From Branchipolynoe longqiensis (taxonomy: Eukaryota > Annelida > Polychaeta > Phyllodocida > Polynoidae), in contig CM059187.1 of assembly GCA_030323885.1 (NCBI GenBank), forward strand, positions 131,322,424 to 131,386,423: DNA of 64,000 nt, in the 5' to 3' direction. Below the pieces are notes generated by a model. The model was not told where the DNA came from and ran no database searches. It worked only from the letters and a program-made list of their open reading frames with translations. A program made the translations under genes and the position numbers. Below, piece by piece: positions 1-8,934 of the stretch (the first letter of the stretch is position 1; each line of letters begins with the position of its first letter).

Positions 1-156
1 TGATAACATATTAAAGTGGTAGTTATGACTTCATTCAGGTGACACTGACTGACATTCAAGGTGCATTTATCTTAAATGCCTCGGACAGCAGTATTGGTAC
101 TTATATAATATAAATAATATGACATTCATCAAATTCTCCAAATAGATTATACGTAA
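1..156. other. Unassigned AT-rich DNA
   Basis: I see no gene or clear repeat here. Confidence 0.5.
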
Positions 157-580
157 TTAAAGCTGCCTACATCGATCAAAGCATCACACTATTTTTTAAG
201 TGAAAACCCTTACCTACAGCTGATCCTACATGTCCAAATTAGATACTTGTGCTCTTAGTAAAGTTGAATAGTTCGAGAAAAGCATTACATTTTCAAAGTA
301 AATCACTTATCTAGGTTTGAATATATATATCTAAGTTAAATGCTGGTGTACGTAGTGAGCATTGCTTGCTGCATAGAAGGGCACACTTAGTCAGTTTAAT
401 AGAACCTGTTATTGCTGAAGTCTATAGGTCAACATCTTGAGAAGCAAGCCAACATGTTTACATTTCTAGTTGCTCCTAATTTAGTCATTTTGAGGCAAAT
501 TTACTTTAATTCTAACTAAACTAATATCAGTTATGACATTCCCCCTAGTATATTTATCTCAGAAAATCTCACCTTAATTG
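157..580 (-). mobile_element. TTAA-type MITE fragment
   Basis: The fragment starts with TTAA then AGCTGC, like the complete copies at 36591 and 44811. It continues with their internal sequence (a run near 540-570 matches the TATATCTCAGAAAAT block of the 36.6-kb copy). The far terminal repeat is not recognised, so it is truncated. Confidence 0.55.
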
Positions 581-2316
581 ATGTACTTAAAATAAATGAT
601 GAATCATCTAAACCACGGACCAATGTTAAAGAAATCATAGTTGTTAATTGATGTTAGCCATGTGATATCATAATAAAACACAGTGATATACACACATACA
701 CACCCGTTCTTATTAGTTTAGACATGTATCATCATAAAACCACATAGTGATTGATACACACATATACATACCAGTTCTTATTGGATTAACAACTGGGAGG
801 GTCTAGCCTCCCCCGGGAATATTAAATACATATTCTTGAGAAGCTTTAGACTTTACATCGTGGATACTCCATATCTACCATTATCGGTTGTTTTCTTTAA
901 TGATATCATTATACATTTATCTTGAGAATAGACTAATCAGAGTTGATAGAGCTGACCCAAATGTATTGGTCCAGTGCTTGCATCTTCTAATTATTGAAAT
1001 AATATTAATAATATAAAAAATATTCATGGAGATGCCTGCATGAATTAATGAATATATATGCTGTATAGGCCATTATACAAGTATAACTAGTCAGAAGATC
1101 ACATATACTCCCCAGCCACTAAGTCATTGGCTGGTTACCTCTACTCATTAGGTCGCACATGCTGTCACCTACTCACCCACGCCTCACCAACCATTATGCT
1201 CACTCACTGTACCAATGAAAATGTAGGTAACTACTATGTCTCTATATATATCTGCAAATATATAGCTATATATATACTTATATATATACATGACTGTGTG
1301 TGAACTGTGATATATATATATACACTTACACAGATACTGTCGCATCGAGTTGCTGCTGCATATTCTATGCATCCATCGCGCTCTGTCTCTGCCATATGTA
1401 TATGAGCCGCAACCAAAGAAGCACAATGGCCTTTCACATGATGAACGCAAGGCCCCTGAAAGGACACCAGTTATGTCTTCAGGCAAATGTCAGAAGCGTT
1501 CCATATGCGCACGCACGATGCGCACTGTAAGGACTTGCGTGAGTCATATGTGGGAGTTACTGCCGAGACTCTTGGCATTGAGGTGGAGTCTGGAATAATG
1601 CGTGTCTGTGTGGGGCGTGTGGTGGGGTGGGTGTGTGGGTGGGTGTGGGGGGCTGTGAAATGTCACATATGTGGTCATGCATGCCGTCCTTTGCCATGGT
1701 AATTATGTGCGTCCTTTGTTTGGCCATCACGCAGGCAGCTTTTGTTCCGATGAATTGCTGATGTACATATGCATCTGTGTCACTTTTAGGAGCATGTACT
1801 GGATGTTTAACATTGAATGTCTTATTCCATATACGTATGTGCATATATATGTCCTGTATAATAATGCAAGTATAGATAATGGACAAGGGTAGGTTCCCTG
1901 CTAGGTCTAGTATATACAGCAGACTACCTACCCCCTCCCTGTATTGGTAGCTATATGAGGATAATACAACCATGGCGCCAACTCTCGTGTTTGTATTCAT
2001 TTCTCTCCTCTTTGCCAGTATCCAATCATCACCGTAACATTGTATATGCATTCTGCATTCTGTGATTATACCTTATTATAAGTAACAGAAACATGACACA
2101 TGACGCTAATTATAATATAAGGAACGGAATAATTAAGCATTCTCTTAAACTCAGCACAGTGCTCTTTCATATCCCTCCAATCATCCAATGTATCTGTATA
2201 CTTCATTGTGTGTATATAACTAATAGAATCATTAAACATTGTTTTAAACTTAGAATAATGCTATTTCATATTAATCCAATATATGTCTGGGTGCAATGGA
2301 AGCACTAAGCATTATC
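581..2316. other. Non-coding, AT-rich with microsatellites
   Basis: The stretch holds an imperfect direct duplication of about 65 bp at 660-785, AT/TATATA microsatellite at 1240-1330, and a GTGGGTGTG-rich tract at 1600-1650. A 164-codon open frame on the minus strand (1557-2051) has no recognisable domain and overlaps simple sequence. Nothing supports a gene. Confidence 0.6.
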
Positions 2317-2366
2317 TTAAAGTCGATGCTTTAGATGTTCCCTCATTTTCTGAGATATATATATTT
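2317..2366 (+). mobile_element. Left end of TTAA-type MITE (split)
   Basis: It begins TTAAAG and includes CATTTTCTGAGATATATATATT, shared with the reverse complement of the 36.6-kb MITE copy. The MITE resumes at about 8166 on the far side of the retrotransposon, so this is the left piece of one interrupted copy. Confidence 0.6.
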
Positions 2367-2536
2367 TGTTGGTAAAGTGTTTGTTCATCTGAATATGACA
2401 TTTGTCATTGCCAGAGCACTGGTCTTCAGGCCATCTTACAATTGGAAATTGACAGTCTATATAATTTAAGTTTGATCAGTGCTGTATTACTTACAGCACC
2501 GATCAGGTAGAATTAAGGGAGTGGCTCCTGCGGTAT
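2362..2536 (-). repeat. R5 repeat, host of the Ngaro insertion
   Basis: It shares the block around GCCAGAGCACTGGT with copies at 24.8, 32.3, 41.5, 46.1 and 63.2 kb. The Ngaro-type element is inserted into its end: about 10 bp of flank follows on the other side (8155-8165). Confidence 0.55.
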
Positions 2537-2649
2537 AATTGAAAACGCTTAAGACCGACAGACTTTAATATTGGGATTTATTATTGTCATGTTTTTATCG
2601 TCACAATCAACGTTCAATGTCATGGTTTCAAGGCTCACAGAAATTGACC
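2537..2649 (-). repeat. B2 terminal repeat (3' end of the element)
   Basis: This is the terminal copy of the 113-bp B repeat. It begins on the plus strand with AATTGAAAAC after the flank GCGGTAT. A 34-bp spacer (2650-2683) with a GGGTGGGTGGG run separates it from A2. Confidence 0.92.
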
Positions 2650-2683
2650 CCACAAACATAACAGTATGGGTGGGTGGGATGGC

Positions 2684-2897
2684 TCAAAACCCAAGGCTTA
2701 GTAGTATATGTTGATCGAGCCGCAGCTAAGAGGAAAGTGAATCAAAACGGTTAGTTCGTTAACGTCAAATTCTTACGCCAGGTGGCGAGCCCCGGCGGCG
2801 GGGTTAATCTATAAATAGAATAGAGATGCTTTGTATCCATTCGGTGAGACGTCGGTCATACGCATTCAATTACCCATGTTTTCGCAACATGTACAAT
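2684..2897 (-). repeat. A2 internal repeat copy
   Basis: This is the second copy of the 214-bp A repeat, lying between B1 and B2. It overlaps B1 by the three bases AAT (2895-2897). The offset from A1 is 5257 bp and no mismatch was found in a letter-by-letter read. Confidence 0.93.
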
Positions 2898-3007
2898 TGA
2901 AAACGCTTAAGACCGACAGACTTTAATATTGGGATTTATTATTGTCATGTTTTTATCGTCACAATCAACGTTCAATGTCATGGTTTCAAGGCTCACAGAA
3001 ATTGACC
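2895..3007 (-). repeat. B1 repeat, overlapping the recombinase stop
   Basis: This is the first copy of the 113-bp B repeat, identical by eye to 2537-2649. It starts within the last five codons of the recombinase frame, so the repeat contains its stop codon. Confidence 0.92.
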
Positions 3008-3985
3008 AAAGTTTGTAGCTAAAGTTCTGGGTGCCGAAGAAATCGAGCATCTTGGTACATAAGAGTGTACCGCGTCTGAGGTCCAATGACCTAGTTCTTT
3101 AATGTCCAGGATTGAAGATCCTAGCGAGGCACAAGCTTGTGCCCCCCCTCGACGGAGACTGTGCAGCGTCACAGCACCTGGTGCCGGGTGGCCCTGGGTG
3201 GCCAGAGCAAGCCTAAGGGTGTCCAGTAGTGCACGTGGACGTAGTGGAAGAGCGTCGGTGGTGATGAAAGCCGGCCCCTCAAGGTCGGGCTGTGTCCTTG
3301 ACACATAATTGGTCCAGGCGCGGACCGGGCAGTAGATGGAGCCTGTTATCGCCGGAACTGCGATGTTTCGTGGTGGATCAGTCCTTAGGAGAGTCTTTGA
3401 GGACCTGACGTGCACGTTGAGGCCAAACCGTGTTAGCGTTACGTCGCGGGCACGCAACGCGTGACCTGAGTCCACAGTTGATGATGAGAGGAAAAGGTTG
3501 CTCTGCCGTAACAACGTAAAGTAGGCTATTAAGAGAGAAGCCGCCAGGACTGGTCCATTGTCTCCAGCAGCGCTGAAGAACCTGACGGCTTTCCTTATGT
3601 CAGATGGGGTCAGAGGCGGCGCCTGTGCCGGGACATGAGTAGATTGACGCTGGATCCCTCGTTTGACTAGACCCACCAGGTAGGTGTCAAAACTTTGAGT
3701 TGGGGCGCCCGCCGCTTGTACCCACGTCCGCGCGCCGCTGATGTAATTCATCACAGTGCCAGGCGTCCTTGTGTCAGACAGGTGTAGCAAGTAAGACATG
3801 ACCTCATACTGAGTCGGCCTCAAAGGATCCCCTCCTCCCTTGTTGAAGAAGTGCAAGTACTCGTTGACCTGTACCGATTTGTTCTTCCAGGTTCCCGGTG
3901 CCAATCCCGCCGCTATGATGTTGATGATCCGGTAGTGGTGGTGATGGGAGTAACCTATGAAGAGAGGCAAAATATTAGTGGCGAT
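2993..3985 (-). CDS. Tyrosine recombinase of the Ngaro-type element
   Basis: This frame would integrate the circular DNA copy. It opens after TGA at 3986-3988, 12 nt beyond the pol stop and in another frame, and contains no ATG before the core-binding domain. The first possible non-AUG start is TTG at 3970 (325 residues); the first ATG is codon 58, inside that domain. Numbered from 3970, an N-terminal SAM-like core-binding domain spans about 20-110. The catalytic domain has R155 (LLRQSN), a candidate K192, H270-x2-R273 (HSLRRGG), H295 in GHW, and nucleophile Y304 (VHSY). The full R-K-H-R-H-Y set looks intact. The last codons and the TGA lie inside repeat B1, so coding and terminal-repeat functions overlap. 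How translation starts is unresolved. Confidence 0.93.
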   Translation of the reverse strand: MATNILPLFIGYSHHHHYRIINIIAAGLAPGTWKNKSVQVNEYLHFFNKGGGDPLRPTQYEVMSYLLHLSDTRTPGTVMNYISGARTWVQAAGAPTQSFDTYLVGLVKRGIQRQSTHVPAQAPPLTPSDIRKAVRFFSAAGDNGPVLAASLLIAYFTLLRQSNLFLSSSTVDSGHALRARDVTLTRFGLNVHVRSSKTLLRTDPPRNIAVPAITGSIYCPVRAWTNYVSRTQPDLEGPAFITTDALPLRPRALLDTLRLALATQGHPAPGAVTLHSLRRGGAQACASLGSSILDIKELGHWTSDAVHSYVPRCSISSAPRTLATNFGQFL

Positions 3986-3996
3986 TCATGGGTTAC

Positions 3997-6582
3997 TTAG
4001 AGGATCGGAGTGAGGGCATCATCATGGCTGACGGCTATGGTCGTTAGTTTGAGATCAGTCGTCATTTTCCTTGCGACTTCCTCAGCCGCCGGGTCGAAGC
4101 TCATGCGGCTGAGAGCGTCCGCGAGCACGAGGTCCTTGCCCGGTTTGTGTAGTATTACTACATTGGTGCTGAATTTTGCCGCGAAGAGCCAGATCTGTCG
4201 TGCGCATGCGCAGATTATGGGGTCTCGACCAGATCCTGTGCTAAGGACTTGTTGTGATGTAGCATTGTCTGTGTTCACGATTATGGTGAACATGTGGGGT
4301 TCTGGCGGGGCCAGGTTTTTGAGGGCTACGACCAGGTTTATGGCTTCCAACCTGGCAATGCAATGGTGGGCGGCGATCATTGTTCTAGAATATCTTGCTG
4401 CAAAGCAGTGGGTTGGCGAGTGTGCTCCCCCAGCTTTGAGTGATGAATCACACTCGATGATCCATTTGGTGCGCTCCGCGGTGGGTAGTAGTACTATCCC
4501 ATTGGATTGTGCCGCGTAGTCCGTGAACCAAGACACATCTAGTGCCAAGTCCTCCGGTATTGCGTGTTTTCCCCTGTATGGTGCTGCCCTGAGCGCTGCA
4601 AGTATCCGTGACATGAACCTTTTTGCAGGCCTGATGCACTTTGCAATGTGCTGGAGCTTTCCCACCAAGCGCTGAAGTTCCCGGCGGGAGGCGAGTTTCT
4701 TGCTCTTCCATGCATGGCACTCGTCAATGACTTGTCGGAGTTTTTCATCTGGTATTTTCACAGTCATGTCTCTCGTTGAGATGGTGAAACCTAGCCAATC
4801 TACCTCGTTGGATGGTGGGCTGCATTTGTTGAGAGCCAGGTCCAGGCCCAAGTATTTTGCCAAGCGCAGTAGATCCGAGTATGCCTCGTTAGCCTTCCCT
4901 TTCGTTGCAGCCGCGCCAACGAAATCATCTAAATAGCATAACGCATGGTGCCCCCGTTTTCTCATCATGTAAACGACCGCATTGGTCGTACGCGCACATG
5001 CGATGGAAGACGTGCGGCAGCCAAATGGAGGAGCGATGTCTATGTAGATTTGGTCATCTAATGTTATGCCGAGCAATGGAGTAGATAGTGGGCAGGCCCG
5101 TAGCTGCCTGTAAGCTCTGGCAAGGTCCGCACACCAGATGAAGGCGCCTTGACCCAAGCGGGTCACCTCATCTGCCAGGTCCAAAATGCCGGGAAGGGTG
5201 TAAGTGGCAGGCTGTCCCTGATATTGTGCCTTCCTGATGCCTGCATTTACGCTTGTTCCACCGGGGTAGCTTAAGTCGACTATGATTCTCTTTTTGTCAG
5301 AATTTTGTTTGTCACGAGTCATCATAGGACTGACTTGCGTCCATGGTGTGAAAGGTGCCTCCTTGAAAGGTCCAAGCATGGCGCCATGTCCAAGTTCGGT
5401 GTTTATGTAGTTGCGCATATGCATGACATTTACAGGGTCTGTGTGGTGGTTTGCCTTAGATGAAATGGGAGGCTTATCGGCGGTGTAGTCCGCAGGCCAA
5501 CCAAATTCCAAGAAATCCGGTAGCTGTTTGTCATGGTAGTCGACGAGTAAAGCCCTCCAGGCTTTTATTTTTAGTCCGGATGGTATTGAGAGGCGTTGCC
5601 CGATGTAATTTGGGATAGCGGAAAGCCTAACTTGAGTGTAAATTTTCATGTACCCACGGTGATTGGTCCAGAGTGTCTCGTTAACAAATGGCCAAATGTT
5701 GTTAAGGTTGTGCCTGTATGTGGCAGGCGTATGAGGTGGGTCGTAGTGTATACTCTGATCAATCGAGACCATGTCGAGTACCTGGTCGATCCCATCAGTG
5801 TCGACATGGTCTTCGATCAGGAGTCTGTCGGGTGGCCTATCATCATAGCGTGGTGGGCTCCCGTGAAATAATCGTTTCACTTTGTCGTAAGCATCGTGCT
5901 TGTAATTGCTGTTATCCTCAGCTATTTTCTTTGCGTCTCTATGGATTTTAATTGGTTGTCTGCTTCCCATGTGAGTATCCGCAGTGCGCGGCGATGTAGG
6001 TGCAGACAGTGCGTGACCCCTGCCCCCGCTCAGCCAGTTGTCTGGGCGGCGGCCGTCAGCGTCGGCGATGCCGTTATGGTTGGAATTGATACAATGACTC
6101 AGTGCTTCGTTATCTGGGTCACTTGCCGCGGCCACATCAGTTTTTACGTCGCCTCTGCCATCCTGGAGTGCACGTGCGACGACGTCTTCAATATTTTCAA
6201 CTGTGGTTTCTGTCTCGTTCCCGGCTGCCTGGCAGCAGTTAAGCGTGATTGATGGGCTGTCTGCGCTCCGACCCTCGTCTGTTGGTGCAAGTGCATGTCG
6301 TTTCCTTGTTCGTGAGAAATCAGCGTCACGTTTACGCTTCCTTACTTGGCGTGTGATTGTTTCGTCATTAGGCTCAATGTTCTCACGCTTTTGATGTGTG
6401 GAGTGACGAACGGTTCTCCCCCCACCAGTTGAATCAGAGCCATTTCGTAAATTATTGACTGGTTCTGCTATCCCACTCTCCGCGGTGCTATCCGATATTT
6501 TTAAGTTGAACTGTGCGGAATCAGTCCAACTGGCGTCTAAAAATCCTTTTTGTCTTTTGCTGGGCCTGCTGGGCCATTTACT
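3997..6582 (-). CDS. pol: Reverse transcriptase / RNase H (pol) of the Ngaro-type element
   Basis: The open frame runs from a stop at 6583-6585 to TAA at 3997. I find no in-frame ATG in its first 450 nt; a GTG at 6135 would give 712 residues. It overlaps gag by 46 nt in the -1 frame, so it is probably made as a Gag-Pol fusion by frameshifting. Numbered from 6135, the RT has an RIIVDLSYPGG motif, then an FGCRTSS region, and the catalytic YLDD at 401-404, the form usual in DIRS/Ngaro RTs. RNase H follows, with D563 (ECDSS), E597 (RLEAI), D623 (TDN) and D673 (ADALSR), so the DEDD set is complete. Roughly 150 residues of linker between gag and the RT core are polar and Arg/Glu-rich. No stop or frameshift breaks the domains. 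No methyltransferase follows. Confidence 0.95.
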   Translation of the reverse strand, partial: SKWPSRPSKRQKGFLDASWTDSAQFNLKISDSTAESGIAEPVNNLRNGSDSTGGGRTVRHSTHQKRENIEPNDETITRQVRKRKRDADFSRTRKRHALAPTDEGRSADSPSITLNCCQAAGNETETTVENIEDVVARALQDGRGDVKTDVAAASDPDNEALSHCINSNHNGIADADGRRPDNWLSGGRGHALSAPTSPRTADTHMGSRQPIKIHRDAKKIAEDNSNYKHDAYDKVKRLFHGSPPRYDDRPPDRLLIEDHVDTDGIDQVLDMVSIDQSIHYDPPHTPATYRHNLNNIWPFVNETLWTNHRGYMKIYTQVRLSAIPNYIGQRLSIPSGLKIKAWRALLVDYHDKQLPDFLEFGWPADYTADKPPISSKANHHTDPVNVMHMRNYINTELGHGAMLGPFKEAPFTPWTQVSPMMTRDKQNSDKKRIIVDLSYPGGTSVNAGIRKAQYQGQPATYTLPGILDLADEVTRLGQGAFIWCADLARAYRQLRACPLSTPLLGITLDDQIYIDIAPPFGCRTSSIACARTTNAVVYMMRKRGHHALCYLDDFVGAAATKGKANEAYSDLLRLAKYLGLDLALNKCSPPSNEVDWLGFTISTRDMTVKIPDEKLRQVIDECHAWKSKKLASRRELQRLVGKLQHIAKCIRPAKRFMSRILAALRAAPYRGKHAIPEDLALDVSWFTDYAAQSNGIVLLPTAERTKWIIECDSSLKAGGAHSPTHCFAARYSRTMIAAHHCIARLEAINLVVALKNLAPPEPHMFTIIVNTDNATSQQVLSTGSGRDPIICACARQIWLFAAKFSTNVVILHKPGKDLVLADALSRMSFDPAAEEVARKMTTDLKLTTIAVSHDDALTPIL
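6537..6582 (-). promoter_or_regulatory. gag-pol -1 frameshift overlap
   Basis: The pol frame opens at 6582 and gag stops at 6537, giving a 46-nt overlap with pol in the -1 frame. The overlap is A-rich near the gag end (AAAAGACAAAAAGGATTTTT). No perfect X-XXY-YYZ heptamer lies in the gag phase, so the slip site is either non-canonical or another mechanism applies. Confidence 0.6.
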
Positions 6583-7922
6583 TTATCGAAAAATCTTTTC
6601 TTGTTGAAACATACCTTCTCCTGGTGGGCGTTGGCACGCTTATATTTATTTGCACACCAGGCGCACAAATGAGCTTTCCTGTCTGGCTGCAGGCCGTGCG
6701 ACGTTGAGAAACCACAATCCTCGCCCCAGTTCCACTGGCTACAAGGTTTCCCGTCCATGTCTTTGTCATATGTCGGGCGTGTGTGGTCCGTGCTAGGTTT
6801 CCCGTCTGAGCCCACGGCCGCTGCCGTCGGCGCCCCGTCATTGCGTCTGTTGGTACGGTATCCTTGCTTTTGCTTCTCGGTCCTGGTGCCAATCGCACAA
6901 ATATCGCGCTGCACATCCTTGATGGCGTATGCGTCTTTCCAACCTCTGGGTAGGCGGCCGTCTGCGATCATCGTGAATACGGTCTCCGACCATTGGCGAC
7001 ATGTATGCCAGTCCCAGTTAGCGGCCATCACAGAGAGCTGATACATGTGTTCGCTAACGTGTTCCGCCCATCCGAGTGGAAGCTTCTTGTCCTTAGCCAT
7101 ACGGTACATGGCCGCGAAATATTCGTGCCATGATGCCTCCTCCAATCCGATCCTCTCGTTCCGATTTCCGCGTATGACATACTTGTGAGGTGCTAATATA
7201 TTCGTACCTTTGCGTTTTCCCAACGCTGAACCGGCGGCGACGAGGAGCTCATTGACAGCTTCGTTGCGGGCGTCATCAGAGCCGTCCATGGTAAATGATG
7301 GGCCTGGGTTAAGCTGATAGCGCCTGTCATTGTGTTCGTAGTCATGATGGCGATCGGGTCTGCGGTATGATGCCTCACTACCCGATCTCCTGCGTTTATC
7401 ATCATAGTCCTGATCGTCATGATGTCTCCTCGTCTGCCGCGGAGATGTTGAGCCCGTACGTGTATATTCCCTTGGTCGATGACTGCCTGCACCGTCCGGG
7501 GTGCCTTGAGTTGATATGGCTTCACGTGGCGCGACGTGTCTGTGGCTGCGTGTCAGGCTGGGAGATCTGGATCTCTGGCGCCTGTCAACCCTTTTTGTTA
7601 TTTCATTGATTCGTGCTTCGAATCCCTCGGACAAGTCAGATATTTGTTTTTGAATCCCTGCGAGTGCAATTGCCAGCGATGCCTGTGTGTCCTCCTTTGT
7701 TTTCTGTGCTGGTGTCCCTGGGACAGACTCCGTGCTGTCATCCCTTGCCTCGCGCCGATCCACAGTGCGGCTTGAACGAGATACGACAGGAGCACTGGTA
7801 GAATTATCAGCAACCAACCTGGATCTTCCTCGACCTTTCTTTTTCTGTTTCTTCGGTGAAGTAGACTGAGGAGTTGTAGAGACCTTGTCCCGTTTGTAGT
7901 GCGTTGATTTTGTTGGAGGCAT
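6537..7922 (-). CDS. gag: Gag-like protein of the Ngaro-type element (461 aa)
   Basis: This is the first frame of the retrotransposon, presumed to be the structural protein that packages the element RNA. It starts at a true ATG with A at -3, 18 nt inside the A1 repeat, so the A repeat would supply promoter and leader. The N-terminus (about 1-35) is Ser/Thr/Lys-rich and basic. Residues about 80-115 could form a short helix, 115-210 are Arg/Ser/Asp/His-rich, and 215-365 are a Trp-rich folded core. The C-terminus (394-438) has a Cys/His cluster C-x8-C-x5-H-x10-C-x2-C-x9-H-x4-C, which resembles the zinc-binding tail seen in DIRS/Ngaro Gag proteins. The frame ends in TAG inside a 46-nt overlap with the RT frame. 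Gag identity rests on position and composition; the Cys/His tail is the best evidence. Confidence 0.85.
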   Translation of the reverse strand: MPPTKSTHYKRDKVSTTPQSTSPKKQKKKGRGRSRLVADNSTSAPVVSRSSRTVDRREARDDSTESVPGTPAQKTKEDTQASLAIALAGIQKQISDLSEGFEARINEITKRVDRRQRSRSPSLTRSHRHVAPREAISTQGTPDGAGSHRPREYTRTGSTSPRQTRRHHDDQDYDDKRRRSGSEASYRRPDRHHDYEHNDRRYQLNPGPSFTMDGSDDARNEAVNELLVAAGSALGKRKGTNILAPHKYVIRGNRNERIGLEEASWHEYFAAMYRMAKDKKLPLGWAEHVSEHMYQLSVMAANWDWHTCRQWSETVFTMIADGRLPRGWKDAYAIKDVQRDICAIGTRTEKQKQGYRTNRRNDGAPTAAAVGSDGKPSTDHTRPTYDKDMDGKPCSQWNWGEDCGFSTSHGLQPDRKAHLCAWCANKYKRANAHQEKVCFNKKRFFDKVNGPAGPAKDKKDF

Positions 7923-7940
7923 TTTAACGCTGTCTTCCAG

Positions 7941-8154
7941 TCAAAACCCAAGGCTTAGTAGTATATGTTGATCGAGCCGCAGCTAAGAGGAAAGTGAATC
8001 AAAACGGTTAGTTCGTTAACGTCAAATTCTTACGCCAGGTGGCGAGCCCCGGCGGCGGGGTTAATCTATAAATAGAATAGAGATGCTTTGTATCCATTCG
8101 GTGAGACGTCGGTCATACGCATTCAATTACCCATGTTTTCGCAACATGTACAAT
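7941..8154 (-). repeat. A1 terminal repeat of the Ngaro-type element
   Basis: This is the 5' split direct repeat (214 bp), identical by eye to 2684-2897. It has a hairpin close to its outer end, a GC-rich dyad near 8046-8060, and a TATAAATA box at 8067-8074 that reads as TATTTATA on the sense strand. It ends 18 nt before the gag ATG, so it should hold the promoter. Confidence 0.93.
8132..8148 (-). promoter_or_regulatory. Terminal hairpin of repeat A
   Basis: CATGTT and AACATG form a perfect 6-bp stem around the 5-nt loop TTCGC, 6 bp from the element end. The same hairpin lies at 2875-2891 in A2. Related hairpins at 18.66 kb and 22.05 kb keep the stem with different loops, which suggests recombinase arms or a structured RNA end. 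Confidence 0.6.
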
Positions 8155-8480
8155 GTACAGCACCATATTAGGGTGATTGTTATAGTCGATCATACATTAG
8201 TTTGAAGTAACTTCTATTTTAATTGGCTAACTTTTGAGATATTTGAAGTGCAAACGTACAAACTTAATTTTGACAAGCACAACTAAAACTCTGGCCTGGC
8301 AGTAACAGGTTCTATTAAATTGGCTTGGTATTCCGTTCTATATGGTGACCAATATTTGATAAGTGCACTGGCATCGAAGTTATGTATGTAGAATCAAATC
8401 TAGATCACTGTTTTGGTTTTGAAAATTATATTTTTTTCATCGGACTACACAGGTTCAAGGATTATCTTAAAATAGGATAG
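8155..8480 (+). mobile_element. Right part of the split TTAA-type MITE
   Basis: From about 8166 the sequence matches the MITE interior (TTGAAGTAAC, GAGATATTTGAAGTGCAAAC, then ATCAAATCTAGAT). It ends with a degraded terminus at GGACTACACAGG around 8440. With 2317-2366 it forms one MITE copy interrupted by R5 and the retrotransposon. Confidence 0.6.
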
Positions 8481-8930
8481 CGCCCCCTTATATCCTTCCA
8501 ATCGTCACCGTAAAACTGTCTATCCATAATCCAATATATGTCTGTAAGTAACGGAATAATTAAAAATAATAATAAACTCTAGATAGTGCTACTTCATATC
8601 CCTCATCCATTCTCGTTGGCACATTTTCTATTCCAAAGTCAATTATCCATGAGCACCCCCTTTTGGTTACCTCTGCCTTTGTGCCCATGTGACTTATCTA
8701 CTTGTTGTCTGTTCCGAACACATCAAACTGCATACTCCCTTTTAAATTAAGCATATGCTATATAACCATTGATGAAATAATTGGTCTTGGTTCCGACTAA
8801 ATGGTCGAATCTATGCTTTTTTTATTTTGGAAACGCACAAAGGCTTGGAGATCAGAACGCTTCTCGATATTTTAATCACCTTCAAACCAGTGGGGATGGA
8901 CGGAGATTGGATCTTGGTTGGTTGTTGGAG
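8481..8930. other. Unassigned AT-rich DNA
   Basis: I see no coding signal. Parts near 8490-8620 resemble 2100-2300 (phrases such as CCAATATATGTCTG and GGAATAATTAA), so it may be an old repeat. Confidence 0.4.
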
Positions 8931-8934
8931 TATT

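Larger units (their letters stand above)
2537..8154 (-). mobile_element. Intact Ngaro-type tyrosine-recombinase retrotransposon
   Basis: Reading the minus strand, the order is A1 repeat (8154-7941), gag, reverse transcriptase/RNase H, tyrosine recombinase, B1 (3007-2895), A2 (2897-2684), a 34-bp spacer, and B2 (2649-2537). This A1-ORFs-B1-A2-B2 split direct repeat layout is known for Ngaro and PAT elements, which copy RNA to circular DNA and integrate with a tyrosine recombinase instead of an integrase. The A copies and the B copies show no difference by eye, and all three frames are open, so the copy is young. No methyltransferase frame is visible, which fits Ngaro better than DIRS or PAT. 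No target duplication is seen; the ends share AAT with the internal B1/A2 junction, as expected for site-specific recombination. It could alternatively be an atypical PAT element. Confidence 0.93.

Noticed and set aside
1557..2051. 164-codon minus-strand open frame
   Set aside because: Translation shows no domain and part covers CACACCC simple sequence; length is within chance for this window.
3955..3996. 42-nt mini-intron joining pol and recombinase frames
   Set aside because: The GTAACC donor lies after the pol TAA, so splicing would keep the stop; only the acceptor looks plausible.
4010..4519. 169-codon plus-strand open frame inside pol
   Set aside because: It is the antisense shadow of the RNase H region, with no independent support.
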